64,000 bases of DNA. It comes from Palaeococcus pacificus DY20341 (GTDB lineage Archaea > Methanobacteriota_B > Thermococci > Thermococcales > Thermococcaceae). The DNA lies in the NCBI RefSeq assembly GCF_000725425.1, contig NZ_CP006019.1:620001-684000 (forward strand), in the 5' to 3' direction. Made by a program: the position numbers and the translations under genes. Of the stretch, positions 9,244 to 17,675 are shown piece after piece. Position 1 is the stretch's first letter. Every line of letters begins with the position of its first letter. The notes under the pieces were generated by a model. That model was not told the origin of the DNA, ran no database searches, and saw only the letters and a list, made by a program, of their open reading frames with translations.

Positions 9244-11472
9244 TTGAAACGTCTTAAGAAACTTAACAAAAATGCGTTACTCCTAATGGGATTTATTAGT
9301 GTATATTATCTTTTCACTAGACTCTATGGGATAGCGGGGTACATGAACGAGTATATGGACTATGATGAAGGAACCTACTTAATGATTGCTCGGCTCATTA
9401 ATCAGGGTTATCTCCCATATAGGGATATCTATGCTGTTCATCCACCTCTTTATTATTATATGCTTGCTCTTTGGCTTAGAGTATTTGGGGACAGCTATGT
9501 CGTAGGTAGAGCCCTCTCCCTCCTCCTAGGTATGGGCTCTATAATCATAGCTTATCTAGTGGGGAAAGAAGTTAGAGATTGGAAGCTCGGTGTGAGTTTT
9601 ATGGCCCTCATAACTATGGATCCCCTTTTAGTGCACATGAACTCCCTTGTGTACCATGAGACTTCAATAGAGTTTTTTACACTCCTTTCCCTCTACTTCG
9701 CTGTTAAATACTTCAAGTCTAAAAACATGAGATATGCATATGCCTCATTATTCGTTGCTGGATTAGGAAGTACATCCAAGTTTACCATTTTGCCCTACCT
9801 GTTAGCTTTATACATCACTATAGTCTTTTCACTGGACAAAAAGCTCTGGGAATGCTTAAAAAGAGCTTCTGACATTTTATTAACCCGCAAGCAGGGCTTG
9901 GCCATTGGGTTGGCTTACATGGCTATGATCCTTTTAGTGATTTCTGCAATAATGCTATATCCTTCGAAACTTGCAAGGCTTTTCTTCATTGTTCCGGGAA
10001 TTCATCCAATAACTGTTGTCGGGCAGAAATTTGCAGTGGCCTTGATTATTATCTTCTGGGGGATATTCACGATATATCTCTTTAAGGTCATCTACATCAA
10101 AAAGCTCTACGAATCCCTTATGATTCTCCTTAAAAACTGGAAAATTGAGTTCAAGCTTGCATTGGCTGTTTTAACTCCAAAGCTTCTCGTTGAGCTCCCA
10201 TTGGGCTTTCTTGTTAGCCGAGATTATTTAAACCAGACATACTTCGCTCAGGGGGGCAGGTACTCCCCCATAATCAACCTTTTCTCACTTATAAGCGACT
10301 TTTTGGGGGCGCTTCGTAATGGAAACCCTGAATTTTTATATTACTACACTCCCATCCTTGTACTAATCTTCCTGTACTTTTTAGCGACCTCTCTAGAAAC
10401 CAGTGTGAAGCTCAATCAATATTTAAAAGGCCTAGCTCTAACAAACTTCTTTGTCTATTTCTTTATAGCTCCTATTCTCCCAAATATGAGGTTTATGTAT
10501 CCAATGGCTTTAGTGCTTTATCTGCTTCTTCTTGATGGATTATTAGGAGTCTCCATGCCAAAAAAGAAGATTATGACTGGTGCTCTTATGGCAGTGATGC
10601 TGTTGGCTACGGTAGATTTTGGCATAGTAGTAAACTATCCCAAAGGCGAGCTTAAACTTGGATGGGCAATTCATTCAAAAGACCTTAGGAATGACTTGGG
10701 AGCATATATTAAGGGTAATGGGATCCAGCAGGAAGTGTATTTTTCGGTTAATCCAATGAACGCTTATTATTTAAACCTAAGCATTCATCCTTATACGCTA
10801 GACAACTTTGGACTTTTCTATCTAGCTTACCAAGATGCAGGCTCACTGATGGAAACACTAAAGAAAAATAATGTCTCGCGCATTATACTCAGCAAATGGA
10901 TGTATGTCATAAAAAGCTCCGACAAGCTCCTTAAGGAAAACTATGGTGCTATAGAAAAAGAGGCCCTAATAAACTTCACACTGGAGTTTGCGGAGTCATA
11001 CAGCACTGGCGATGTTATAGAGCTTTACAAAATAGGAGCGAACATACAGAATCTCAGCATTACAAGCTCTAAGGGAATGCTCTCTTTGGCTGTCAATGGA
11101 GAAAAGATCGCAAATATCTACATCGCTGATGGAAATATCAAGTTTAATACAAAAACAAAGGTATCTCTGAAAAATGGTTCTTATATCGTTGAGCAGAGTT
11201 CTGAAAATGCCACGATTAGATATGTTTTGGATTTGAAGAATGATGAAGCAACAATAGTTATTCCAGAAGAAATGGCTTTAGTTATAAATTTTGAAAGCGA
11301 CGCTGTTTTGATTAAGGATGGAGGCATAATAAAGTGCAACGAAAGTGTTAAAGGACCTGTAACAATTGCTACCCCAAAATTTGTTCTCAGGATTGTGGGC
11401 AGCAATATTACATTAATTGACACTGGAAAATTAAGAATCACTGGTTTTATTGTTAAGATCACAAAAATTTAG
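9244..11472 (+). CDS. GT39/ArnT-like membrane glycosyltransferase
   Basis: 742 aa: N-terminal half with about 11-12 transmembrane helices, C-terminal soluble domain from about residue 470. The first loop contains DYDEGTYLMIARLINQG, the acidic motif of GT-C enzymes of the PMT/ArnT type, then HPPLYYYMLALWLRVFG. Likely transfers a sugar from a polyprenyl-phosphate donor to an envelope lipid, glycan or protein; acceptor unknown. TTG start after AGGGGAGGAACG; no better start is visible. Ends 4 bases inside the convergent pilin gene. Confidence 0.8.
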   Translation: MKRLKKLNKNALLLMGFISVYYLFTRLYGIAGYMNEYMDYDEGTYLMIARLINQGYLPYRDIYAVHPPLYYYMLALWLRVFGDSYVVGRALSLLLGMGSIIIAYLVGKEVRDWKLGVSFMALITMDPLLVHMNSLVYHETSIEFFTLLSLYFAVKYFKSKNMRYAYASLFVAGLGSTSKFTILPYLLALYITIVFSLDKKLWECLKRASDILLTRKQGLAIGLAYMAMILLVISAIMLYPSKLARLFFIVPGIHPITVVGQKFAVALIIIFWGIFTIYLFKVIYIKKLYESLMILLKNWKIEFKLALAVLTPKLLVELPLGFLVSRDYLNQTYFAQGGRYSPIINLFSLISDFLGALRNGNPEFLYYYTPILVLIFLYFLATSLETSVKLNQYLKGLALTNFFVYFFIAPILPNMRFMYPMALVLYLLLLDGLLGVSMPKKKIMTGALMAVMLLATVDFGIVVNYPKGELKLGWAIHSKDLRNDLGAYIKGNGIQQEVYFSVNPMNAYYLNLSIHPYTLDNFGLFYLAYQDAGSLMETLKKNNVSRIILSKWMYVIKSSDKLLKENYGAIEKEALINFTLEFAESYSTGDVIELYKIGANIQNLSITSSKGMLSLAVNGEKIANIYIADGNIKFNTKTKVSLKNGSYIVEQSSENATIRYVLDLKNDEATIVIPEEMALVINFESDAVLIKDGGIIKCNESVKGPVTIATPKFVLRIVGSNITLIDTGKLRITGFIVKITKI

Positions 11473-11666
11473 CTGTTTATTTCTCCACTGGATATATTGC
11501 TAATTGCATTCATTACGCTGTTTACGTTCTTGTTATTCATCTCGGTAATCATTTCTGCTTCACTATGAGAAAACTTCGCCACATATCCTACAACTATCAT
11601 GATTATGACTATAGAAACACCCAAAAGTAGGAGATACTCAAGGCTTCCCTGAGCACTGCGTCTCAT
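11469..11666 (-). CDS. Class III signal-peptide pilin-like protein
   Basis: 65 aa. N-terminus MRRSAQGSLEYLLLLG is a class III (EppA-type) signal peptide: basic residues, QGSLEY, then one hydrophobic helix. Cleavage before the Gln is expected, leaving the helix that packs the pilus core. Start chosen at 11666 because GGTGATTGCA precedes it and the motif then sits at the N-terminus; an in-frame upstream start at 11720 would misplace the motif. Very short, so a minor pilin or assembly factor is possible. Confidence 0.8.
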   Translation of the reverse strand: MRRSAQGSLEYLLLLGVSIVIIMIVVGYVAKFSHSEAEMITEMNNKNVNSVMNAISNISSGEINS

Positions 11667-11716
11667 TGCAATCACCAAAAACAATAAAAAATAATTCAAA
11701 ACGTAACCCTCAAATC

Positions 11717-11911
11717 TCAACCTGTAGCGTTTGAAATCTCACTACTAATTGCGCTTGAGATTTGGCTTCCTATATCACTAACTGTCTGTTCGGCTTGTGT
11801 TCCTGCACTGCTTCCAGTGCTCCTCAAGTATCTAATCACAACGGCCACGATGATCAAAGCGGCCGCAATCATGAACAAATACTCAATTGCTCCTTGGGCT
11901 TTTCTCTTCAT
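11717..11911 (-). CDS. Class III signal-peptide pilin-like protein
   Basis: 64 aa: MKRKAQGAIEYLFMIAA is a class III signal peptide with cleavage expected before QGAIEY, followed by a hydrophobic helix and a Ser/Ala-rich tail (SAISSEISNATG). First gene of a two-gene minus-strand unit with the neighbouring paralogue. GGGGTGTGTTTAA precedes the ATG, and an A/T-rich TATA element lies at about 11932-11946. Probably a type IV pilus subunit. Confidence 0.82.
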   Translation of the reverse strand: MKRKAQGAIEYLFMIAAALIIVAVVIRYLRSTGSSAGTQAEQTVSDIGSQISSAISSEISNATG

Positions 11912-11957
11912 TTAAACACACCCCCAAAATTTTCTATATTTATTTAAGAGTGAAAGA

Positions 11958-11967
11958 TTTATATATA
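11958..11967 (+). promoter_or_regulatory. TATA box of the HTH gene
   Basis: TTTATATATA, strong match, with an expected start near 11990, leaving about 38 bases of leader before ATG 12028. Confidence 0.6.
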
Positions 11968-11982
11968 ACTTTCTCCCCAAAT

Positions 11983-12001
11983 TTGAGTGAATTATACTCA
12001 A
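11983..12001. promoter_or_regulatory. Inverted repeat at the HTH gene start site
   Basis: TTGAGT-N7-ACTCAA, centred on the predicted transcription start of the HTH gene in the region divergent from the pilin genes. Candidate autoregulatory operator. Confidence 0.4.
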
Positions 12002-12027
12002 TATGTAGTATTGGCAAGGGTGAGTGT

Positions 12028-12588
12028 ATGGTATTGATTGTTATCCAACACGAATCTTCAAATGTTGAAGATTGTGTAAACATGATTAGAAAAAAATCAA
12101 TAAAAGAATTGGCATCGAGGCCGGGCAAAATTACTAAATCGAAGATTTCCTTGAGTTTTGGTGCATTTATGAACTTGAGGTTGGTCCTGACTATTGATAA
12201 TTCGCTAATGATGGACAAAGGTGTGATTGTGGAATATTCTACAGGAAAAAACAAAGAAGAGGCAATAAAAAATATCCAAAACAAAATTAACTCATATCTG
12301 AAGTATTACTATCAGATAGTTGACTTTGAGTTTGGAACATATACGACTCCTGTAACAAGGCGAACTTACGCAGTTGGAGTTGTAGTTTACAATGTTCCTA
12401 GGAGAAATGAGGAGTCTCATATTTTAGGGCTAAAAGAGAGGAGGGAAATTCTGGCAAGAGCTCTTGAGCTCTTTAATTATAATCCAAAGGCTTTAAACAT
12501 CTCGGAACTCGCTAGAATGTTTAAAGTATCAAGGGATTCAATATACTATGATATTGAGCAAATTTTAAAAGAAAAAGGAAAAAGTTGA
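12028..12588 (+). CDS. HTH-domain protein, probable regulator
   Basis: 186 aa. The C-terminus (about residues 150-186) contains LNISELARMFKVSRDSIYYDI, a clear helix-turn-helix; the first 140 residues are not a recognised domain and may form a ligand-binding or dimerisation module. Divergent from the two pilin genes, so it may control them and itself. The frame is open further upstream, but GGTGAGTGT before ATG 12028 and the TATA box at 11958 fix the start. Function inferred from motif and context. Confidence 0.7.
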   Translation: MVLIVIQHESSNVEDCVNMIRKKSIKELASRPGKITKSKISLSFGAFMNLRLVLTIDNSLMMDKGVIVEYSTGKNKEEAIKNIQNKINSYLKYYYQIVDFEFGTYTTPVTRRTYAVGVVVYNVPRRNEESHILGLKERREILARALELFNYNPKALNISELARMFKVSRDSIYYDIEQILKEKGKS

Positions 12589-12607
12589 ATTTTTTTCAAA
12601 GACCTGC

Positions 12608-13843
12608 TTATCCAATATTCGTGCTTATTGGTACTGGGGTGGCTGAGAGTAAAAATATTATCAGGACTATTAGCGCCAAAATCTTTTCTTTTAGTCCAAT
12701 CGGACTAACCTCGTCTAAAGCCCCTGGATTCCCGATTCTGCCTATTAAGAGTATTATGAGTGCCCAAAGTATCCAAACTGGCCACAATATGCCCAACATG
12801 AACAGTGCGAAACCTATTGCCATTGTAAAGTAATAGTGGAGCTTTTCGCCCATGAATGCCCTTGCTACGTGACCTCCATCGAGCTGGGCCGCAGGGATTA
12901 AGTTTAAAAATGTCACCAAAACGCCAACCCATCCCGCTATTGCCACTGGGTGTAGCTGCACTAGAAGGTCTTGATTGCCAAAGAAAGCTTTGTATAAGAT
13001 CATGAAGAGTAAGTTTTGCCCAAAGTATATTCCACCCTCCATGGGGGGCGCTAAACTCATAGGAATGGCTGCCGAAAGTTTTAGGCCTATTATTGAAACG
13101 GGTATTGCTACTAAAAAGCCCGCTATTGGACCACTGACGCCTAAAGCTATTGCCGCATTTCTCGTTGGAATAGGTGACTTTACTCTAATTACCGCACCCA
13201 TTGTTCCTAAAATGTTTGGGAAAGGTATGAAGTAGGGGAACGTTGATTTTACGCCGTGGATAGTGGCGGCTATTTTATGTCCCATCTCGTGCGTTCCTAG
13301 GATTGCCAAGATGCTTATTGAAAATGCCAGAGCGTTTAGATACACGTTTCTTATTCCTGGGAGATTAAACTCATCCAAAAAGGCAACGTAGTTGAGGGAG
13401 AGCCAATACCCAGCGAAAAACGTGCTTATTACAGTCGCTATAAAGAGGGCTATTCCTATCCAAGGGTTGTCCTTCTTAATAGGCTGAGCTGGGAAGACGT
13501 AGAGGACTATTTTACCGTCGCGCTTTTTTAAAGCTGCCCAGTAGCCAAATTTTTCCAATTCCCTCAGAACTTTCTCAAAGTTCTCCTCTTTAATTGCAAC
13601 AACCTCAAAAGCCGTAAGCTGGCCTTCGTGCCTCATCTCGCCAAATTCATAGAACTCCATGAGTTTTTTATAGAGCCCCTCGTTCACAGCTTCCTCTGAT
13701 TGAATCTCCTCCCCGCTGAGCTCAAAGCCAACTAAAAGCATGTCATCCCCGCATTTTGGACAGGACTTTTCGAGGAGAGCTTCATTTGAATCCTTTACTT
13801 CTCTATGTCCACAGTTTATACACTCATAAATTCCCTTAGGCAT
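12608..13843 (-). CDS. Site-2 protease family (M50) with N-terminal zinc ribbon
   Basis: 411-aa intramembrane metalloprotease. HEMGH (in GTHEMGHKIAA) is the HExxH zinc site and QLDGGH the third-ligand motif, both inside predicted membrane helices. The N-terminus has CINCGH...CPKCGDD, a zinc ribbon not found in classical S2P. The start at 13843 follows GGTGAAAGAG; an in-frame ATG at 13924 lacks such a site. Third gene of a unit with the two aconitase-X subunits upstream. Substrates unknown. Confidence 0.88.
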   Translation of the reverse strand: MPKGIYECINCGHREVKDSNEALLEKSCPKCGDDMLLVGFELSGEEIQSEEAVNEGLYKKLMEFYEFGEMRHEGQLTAFEVVAIKEENFEKVLRELEKFGYWAALKKRDGKIVLYVFPAQPIKKDNPWIGIALFIATVISTFFAGYWLSLNYVAFLDEFNLPGIRNVYLNALAFSISILAILGTHEMGHKIAATIHGVKSTFPYFIPFPNILGTMGAVIRVKSPIPTRNAAIALGVSGPIAGFLVAIPVSIIGLKLSAAIPMSLAPPMEGGIYFGQNLLFMILYKAFFGNQDLLVQLHPVAIAGWVGVLVTFLNLIPAAQLDGGHVARAFMGEKLHYYFTMAIGFALFMLGILWPVWILWALIILLIGRIGNPGALDEVSPIGLKEKILALIVLIIFLLSATPVPISTNIG

Positions 13844-13886
13844 CTCTTTCACCGCTAAAATAAGTGGGAGAAGAGAGTTTAAATAT

Positions 13887-14282
13887 CTATTCCTTGTGTA
13901 CCACAACCTCTCCACTATCGGCATCTACTTCCACAGTTTGTCCACTTTTTATTTTGCTCACATCAATCCTGTCCACCATTGGGATGTCCGCTATTATTGC
14001 TCCCGTTGCCACGATGGTTTCAGCTTCTTCCACGACTATAGCTTTAGGAGCGACACCATTCTTTTTGAGCTGGTATATAACGTAAGAGCCAACAGTGGAA
14101 CCCTTTCCTCGAGGGAAAACTAAAATTTTGCCCTTGATGCACTCTCCTTTAATATCGCTTTCCACATCCCTAACTTCGCCTGTTTTTGGGTCAATTCCTC
14201 CAAGAAATGAGAGCGGTTTTTTAGAGACAAGAGCGACGCCCTTCGCTTTTCCTTTGGTGATTTTTCGCCCTTTTAAAATCAT
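13887..14282 (-). CDS. Phosphomevalonate dehydratase small subunit (aconitase X swivel, DUF126)
   Basis: 131 aa, DUF126 swivelling domain. GRKITKGKAKG opens the domain and FPRGKGSTVGSYVIY is the hallmark segment. Together with the adjacent large subunit it forms an aconitase-X enzyme; in archaea this enzyme dehydrates mevalonate 5-phosphate to trans-anhydromevalonate 5-phosphate in the modified mevalonate pathway for isoprenoid lipids. GAGGTGAGGGGC precedes ATG 14282. Lies 10 bases after the large-subunit gene. Confidence 0.9.
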   Translation of the reverse strand: MILKGRKITKGKAKGVALVSKKPLSFLGGIDPKTGEVRDVESDIKGECIKGKILVFPRGKGSTVGSYVIYQLKKNGVAPKAIVVEEAETIVATGAIIADIPMVDRIDVSKIKSGQTVEVDADSGEVVVHKE

Positions 14283-14292
14283 GCCCCTCACC

Positions 14293-15453
14293 TCACGGCG
14301 CCTCCATAATCAGCTTTTCTGTGTCCTCAAGCATGACCTTCAACCCGGCGGAGGAGAAGTAAAAGCTTGCTTTCCCACTATTTGTTGCAATGCCTTTATA
14401 CCACATTTCGATCGGAGAAACAATTAAGCAGCTGTCCGTTAATATCCTGCCGTTATAGCGCTCTATCACATCAGTGTAGCCCAATGAGTCGGCTAAATAC
14501 TTCACTGCTCTGCTCGCTGTTATGTAAAGGGGCACTTTCAAAGGCTTTCCACGCATAGCTAAAAGCTCAGCAATCTCTTTTATCTCTTGAATAGAAGCAT
14601 GTGGACAGCCGATTAAAATTGCATCTATCTCTGCCCATTCAGCGTTGAAGCGTTCCTTCACATCTTTGAGCTCTTTTTCATCGACTTGAAGCACGTCAAC
14701 TTTGTCAGCAATAGCTCCTTTGTACTCTGGAGTTTCACCTTCTACATGATATAAAGCAATGGAACCGGTAGCAGCCATTGAAGCTCCAAGCTCTTTTAAA
14801 TAGTCCATTTTGCTGACTTTTAGCCCTTTAAAGTAGGGAACGTCATTTTTAAGAGCTTTTCCAAGGTAATAACCCAAGAGGCTGTAATCGACAAAGTCCT
14901 TCATCTTAGCTTGAACTTCAACTATAATGGTTGCTTTTCTGTTTTCCTCTAGGTGAAGGCCGTAGTTGGGAGTTTTTCCCACTATTGCTGCTGCTAAACT
15001 TGAAGGACCACCTTCTCTATTGGTGCGTGCCCCTATGATGGAGTTGGCAAAGGATACGGCGGAACTTTCGCTCCAAGCTAAGTGATCGCCGAACTTTGGA
15101 AGGTTGGCGCCGTAGTAAGGGGTGCATGTGGATGTAACTTCAATACCCATTTTTTTGTAAATAGCTAAAACTTCCCTCTGCTTTTCCATGAAGTTCTCAT
15201 TCCCTATTCCTGCAGGGTTTAATGTTGTGTAGACGCTTACCTTGGCTCCGGCATCGGCTAAATCACTTAAGAATTCAATCCCTGCATCGCCAATGTTTTT
15301 ATATGAAACCCCTGCTACTTGAGCGCTCTTTATGGGGATTAGCCTATCTGCACCGTATATCTCTCCCAGAGCTACTAAAATCTCCATGGCTTTTTGAAGT
15401 GCATACCCATATTGGCCTGCAAGTGTGAGTTCTTCCTCTTTTGTGAGATACAT
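14293..15453 (-). CDS. Phosphomevalonate dehydratase large subunit (aconitase X catalytic, DUF521)
   Basis: 386 aa, DUF521/aconitase-X catalytic subunit. Recognisable segments are LTLAGQYGYALQKAMEIL, TCTPYYGANLPKFGDHLAWSESSAVSFANS, NREGGPSSLAAAI and IGCPHASIQEI; cysteines in TCTPYY and GCPHAS are probable Fe-S ligands. It works with the small subunit in the archaeal mevalonate route. ATG 15453 follows GGTGGTGTT. A UbiD-family decarboxylase at 52514-53785 could perform the next step. Confidence 0.9.
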   Translation of the reverse strand: MYLTKEEELTLAGQYGYALQKAMEILVALGEIYGADRLIPIKSAQVAGVSYKNIGDAGIEFLSDLADAGAKVSVYTTLNPAGIGNENFMEKQREVLAIYKKMGIEVTSTCTPYYGANLPKFGDHLAWSESSAVSFANSIIGARTNREGGPSSLAAAIVGKTPNYGLHLEENRKATIIVEVQAKMKDFVDYSLLGYYLGKALKNDVPYFKGLKVSKMDYLKELGASMAATGSIALYHVEGETPEYKGAIADKVDVLQVDEKELKDVKERFNAEWAEIDAILIGCPHASIQEIKEIAELLAMRGKPLKVPLYITASRAVKYLADSLGYTDVIERYNGRILTDSCLIVSPIEMWYKGIATNSGKASFYFSSAGLKVMLEDTEKLIMEAP

Positions 15454-15544
15454 AACACCACCTGTAAGTAGTCTTATCAAAGGACTTTAAATGGTTTTTT
15501 CTATTCAAAAATGCTCAATAGTGGGTAGTGAAGAGACCGCAACG

Positions 15545-15553
15545 CTTATAAAG
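15545..15553 (+). promoter_or_regulatory. TATA box of initiator tRNA gene
   Basis: CTTATAAAG about 35 bases before the mature tRNA 5' end. Confidence 0.55.
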
Positions 15554-15585
15554 CCTTCTTGGGTTAGTATGTATCGGGCTTGAGC

Positions 15586-15663
15586 AGCGGGGTGGGGCAG
15601 CTAGGAGTGCCCGCCGGGCTCATAACCCGGAGGTCGGAAGTTCAAATCTTCCCCCCGCTACCA
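15586..15663 (+). tRNA. Initiator tRNA-Met (CAT)
   Basis: Full cloverleaf of 78 nt with encoded CCA: acceptor AGCGGGG/CCCCGCT, anticodon loop CTCATAA, T-arm GGAAG TTCAAAT CTTCC. The A1:U72 pair and the GGG/CCC pairs next to the anticodon loop mark it as the initiator rather than an elongator. No intron. Confidence 0.95.
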
Positions 15664-15698
15664 GTTCATTTTTGTGCATTGGTGTTCTTTTATGTCCA

Positions 15699-16526
15699 CT
15701 AGATTTTTCCAAGTTCTTGGAGGATTGATTTCAGCTTTTCCTGCTTTCTGGTGATTGTGAAACCAATCTGGGAGTAAAATTTTACAATGCTGTCCCTCCG
15801 ATATATCCTGATCTCGTAAAAGTTCTGTCGGTATTGATATTTTTCTCCTCGTATTTTAACGGGAGTCCCCGCTTTTTTGGATAGGTATATCTTCGAATAT
15901 ATTCCAATAGTACCTAACAGCTCTCTACACAATTCTAGGACTTCAAGGTCATAGTTTGAGGCACTTATGAATAATGATTGGTGTTTTCTGTTCCAAGAGA
16001 TAGTTCCCTCACTATCAAAGAATCCCTTTAAAAATTCCTCTGGATATTCCCTAGCGACATCAAACAGCTTTTCTTTTGGCTGTTTTAGGAATTTGTATAG
16101 GCTTTTGCTTGCAACTTCAACATACCACCTGTCACTCCTGCTTTTATTTTCCTCATACCCCCTGGTGGGATTTGCACCTATCTTTCTCAGATATTCCGCG
16201 CTTTTCTCAACAAACTCCTTATCGATGGCTTTAAGCCTGAATCTGTACTTGTAGCCGGTCGCTAATATGCTCCCATCCCCAAAGTAAACTCCGATTATAT
16301 ATGCCAGCGCTGATGAGGGATGAAGATTCAATGCCTTGGTCTTATTAAATGGGCTGTGCAGTCCTTTGCACCATCTTAAAACCGTAGCCTTCGAAACTTT
16401 AATGTCTTTTTCTTTGGCTATAGTGGAGGTTATGGATGAATAGCTCAGCCCCTTTTCTCTAAGCTCACATACATAGTGAATAAGACCTTCGAGCTCCTCC
16501 TGATGCAGCTCTTTCAGCTTCCTCAT
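15699..16526 (-). CDS. Free-standing LAGLIDADG homing endonuclease-like protein
   Basis: 275 aa. Two LAGLIDADG motifs are present, ALAYIIGVYFGDGSI (about residue 75) and FLKGFFDSEGTI (about residue 165), each with its catalytic acidic residue, so the nuclease may be active. The N-terminus (YSSITSTIAKEKDIKVSKAT) resembles a helix-turn-helix. It is not inside an intein or intron but stands between the initiator tRNA gene and rimI. Either a mobile nuclease or a domesticated DNA-binding protein. Confidence 0.82.
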   Translation of the reverse strand: MRKLKELHQEELEGLIHYVCELREKGLSYSSITSTIAKEKDIKVSKATVLRWCKGLHSPFNKTKALNLHPSSALAYIIGVYFGDGSILATGYKYRFRLKAIDKEFVEKSAEYLRKIGANPTRGYEENKSRSDRWYVEVASKSLYKFLKQPKEKLFDVAREYPEEFLKGFFDSEGTISWNRKHQSLFISASNYDLEVLELCRELLGTIGIYSKIYLSKKAGTPVKIRGEKYQYRQNFYEIRIYRRDSIVKFYSQIGFTITRKQEKLKSILQELGKI

Positions 16527-16585
16527 GATTATTATTGATGCTCGTTATTTATTTATGCTTTTTGGTGGTGTTAAAGCGGACAATA

Positions 16586-16594
16586 AAATTATAA
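16586..16594 (+). promoter_or_regulatory. TATA box of rimI (leaderless transcript)
   Basis: AAATTATAA; the predicted start site falls within a few bases of ATG 16618, and no GGTG-type site precedes that ATG, so rimI is probably translated from a leaderless mRNA. Confidence 0.5.
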
Positions 16595-16617
16595 GTACAG
16601 CGGGCGAATTTTAAAAT

Positions 16618-17127
16618 ATGAGCATATCCTCAAGAGATATCCCGTTTATTAAAAAAGTACCCGTAAGTTTAGTTACGATAAGGCAGGCTAGGCTTTTTGA
16701 TATCCCCGAAATAATGCGGGTGGAACACAGCTCATTCCGGGAAAAATACCCAAGAGGACTTTTTTTAATGTTCTTAGAAAACAATCCAGAGACTTTTCTC
16801 GTTGCTGAGTACACCGGTAAGGTAATAGGTTATGTCATGGGTTATTTAAGGCCTGACTTAGAAGGCCACGTCATGAGCATAGCTGTTGATCCCCTCTATA
16901 GGGGAAACGGAATAGGAAGAGCTTTAATGATTGCTGTTATTGACAAGCTCATTAGGCTCGGTGCAAGATATGTTGGTTTGGAAGTTAGAGTGAGCAATGA
17001 AAGGGCTATAAAGCTTTATGAAAAGCTGGGCTTCAAGAAAGTGAAGCGTGTTCATAAGTACTACTCGGATGGTGAAGACGCTTATTACATGGTGCTCAAC
17101 GCAAGTGAATGGGGCAAAGAGAGCTGA
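16618..17127 (+). CDS. rimI: N-terminal / ribosomal-protein acetyltransferase (RimI/Ard1 family)
   Basis: 169-aa GNAT acetyltransferase. VMSIAVDPLYRGNGIGRALM contains the acetyl-CoA-binding R/Q-x-x-G-x-G/A segment, and RVSNERAIKLYEKLGFKKV is the conserved C-terminal GNAT strand-helix. Archaeal RimI/Ard1 proteins acetylate protein N-termini co-translationally. Apparently leaderless. First gene of a plus-strand run continuing with endA. Confidence 0.9.
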   Translation: MSISSRDIPFIKKVPVSLVTIRQARLFDIPEIMRVEHSSFREKYPRGLFLMFLENNPETFLVAEYTGKVIGYVMGYLRPDLEGHVMSIAVDPLYRGNGIGRALMIAVIDKLIRLGARYVGLEVRVSNERAIKLYEKLGFKKVKRVHKYYSDGEDAYYMVLNASEWGKES

Positions 17128-17136
17128 GGTGAGAGC

Positions 17137-17652
17137 ATGAAGGAGCCAATAGCATTTTACTTGAGCGGGGATAGAGTGTTTAGTGATAGAGAAAAGGCGA
17201 TAAACCAGTTCTACAACAAGCGCTACTATGGCGAGGTCGTTGAAGGTAAGCTTTTTCTCTCGCTTATAGAGGCGGCCTATTTGATGGAGTGGGGCAAGAT
17301 TAAGGTTTTCGATGGCAATAGGGAGCTTTCGCTTAGGGAACTCTTTGACTTGGGAAGGAAGAAAGATGAGCAATTTGACTTGAAGTTTTTGGTTTACAGA
17401 GACCTTAGAAAGCGTGGCTATATAGTGAAGACCGCCTTAAAGTATGGCTCCCACTTTCGCGTTTATAGGAAGGGGCTGGATGAGCATGCTGACTGGCTGA
17501 TTTGGGTGGTGAGCGAAAATCAAAAGATGCTCCCAAACGACCTGACTGCTCGCGTGAGAGTAGCGCATGGCGTTAGGAAGAACATGATAATGGCCGTTGT
17601 GGACGAGGACAACGACATCGTTTACTACAAGGTCGAGAGGATAAAGTTTTAA
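17137..17652 (+). CDS. endA: tRNA-splicing endonuclease
   Basis: 171 aa, homodimer-type archaeal EndA that cuts bulge-helix-bulge motifs at tRNA and rRNA introns. The catalytic triad is visible: Tyr in KYGSHFRVYRKG, His in DEHADWLIW and Lys in AHGVRKNMI. N-terminal domain present at normal length. Preceded by GAGGTGAGAGC; 9 bases after rimI. Confidence 0.95.
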   Translation: MKEPIAFYLSGDRVFSDREKAINQFYNKRYYGEVVEGKLFLSLIEAAYLMEWGKIKVFDGNRELSLRELFDLGRKKDEQFDLKFLVYRDLRKRGYIVKTALKYGSHFRVYRKGLDEHADWLIWVVSENQKMLPNDLTARVRVAHGVRKNMIMAVVDEDNDIVYYKVERIKF

Positions 17653-17675
17653 CCCCTCACTCCTTTTTTCCAATC

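Noticed and set aside
15586-16526. tRNA-adjacent integrated element
   Set aside because: No integrase, no duplicated tRNA 3' end found within the following sequence, and only a single accessory gene; not enough for a mobile element call.
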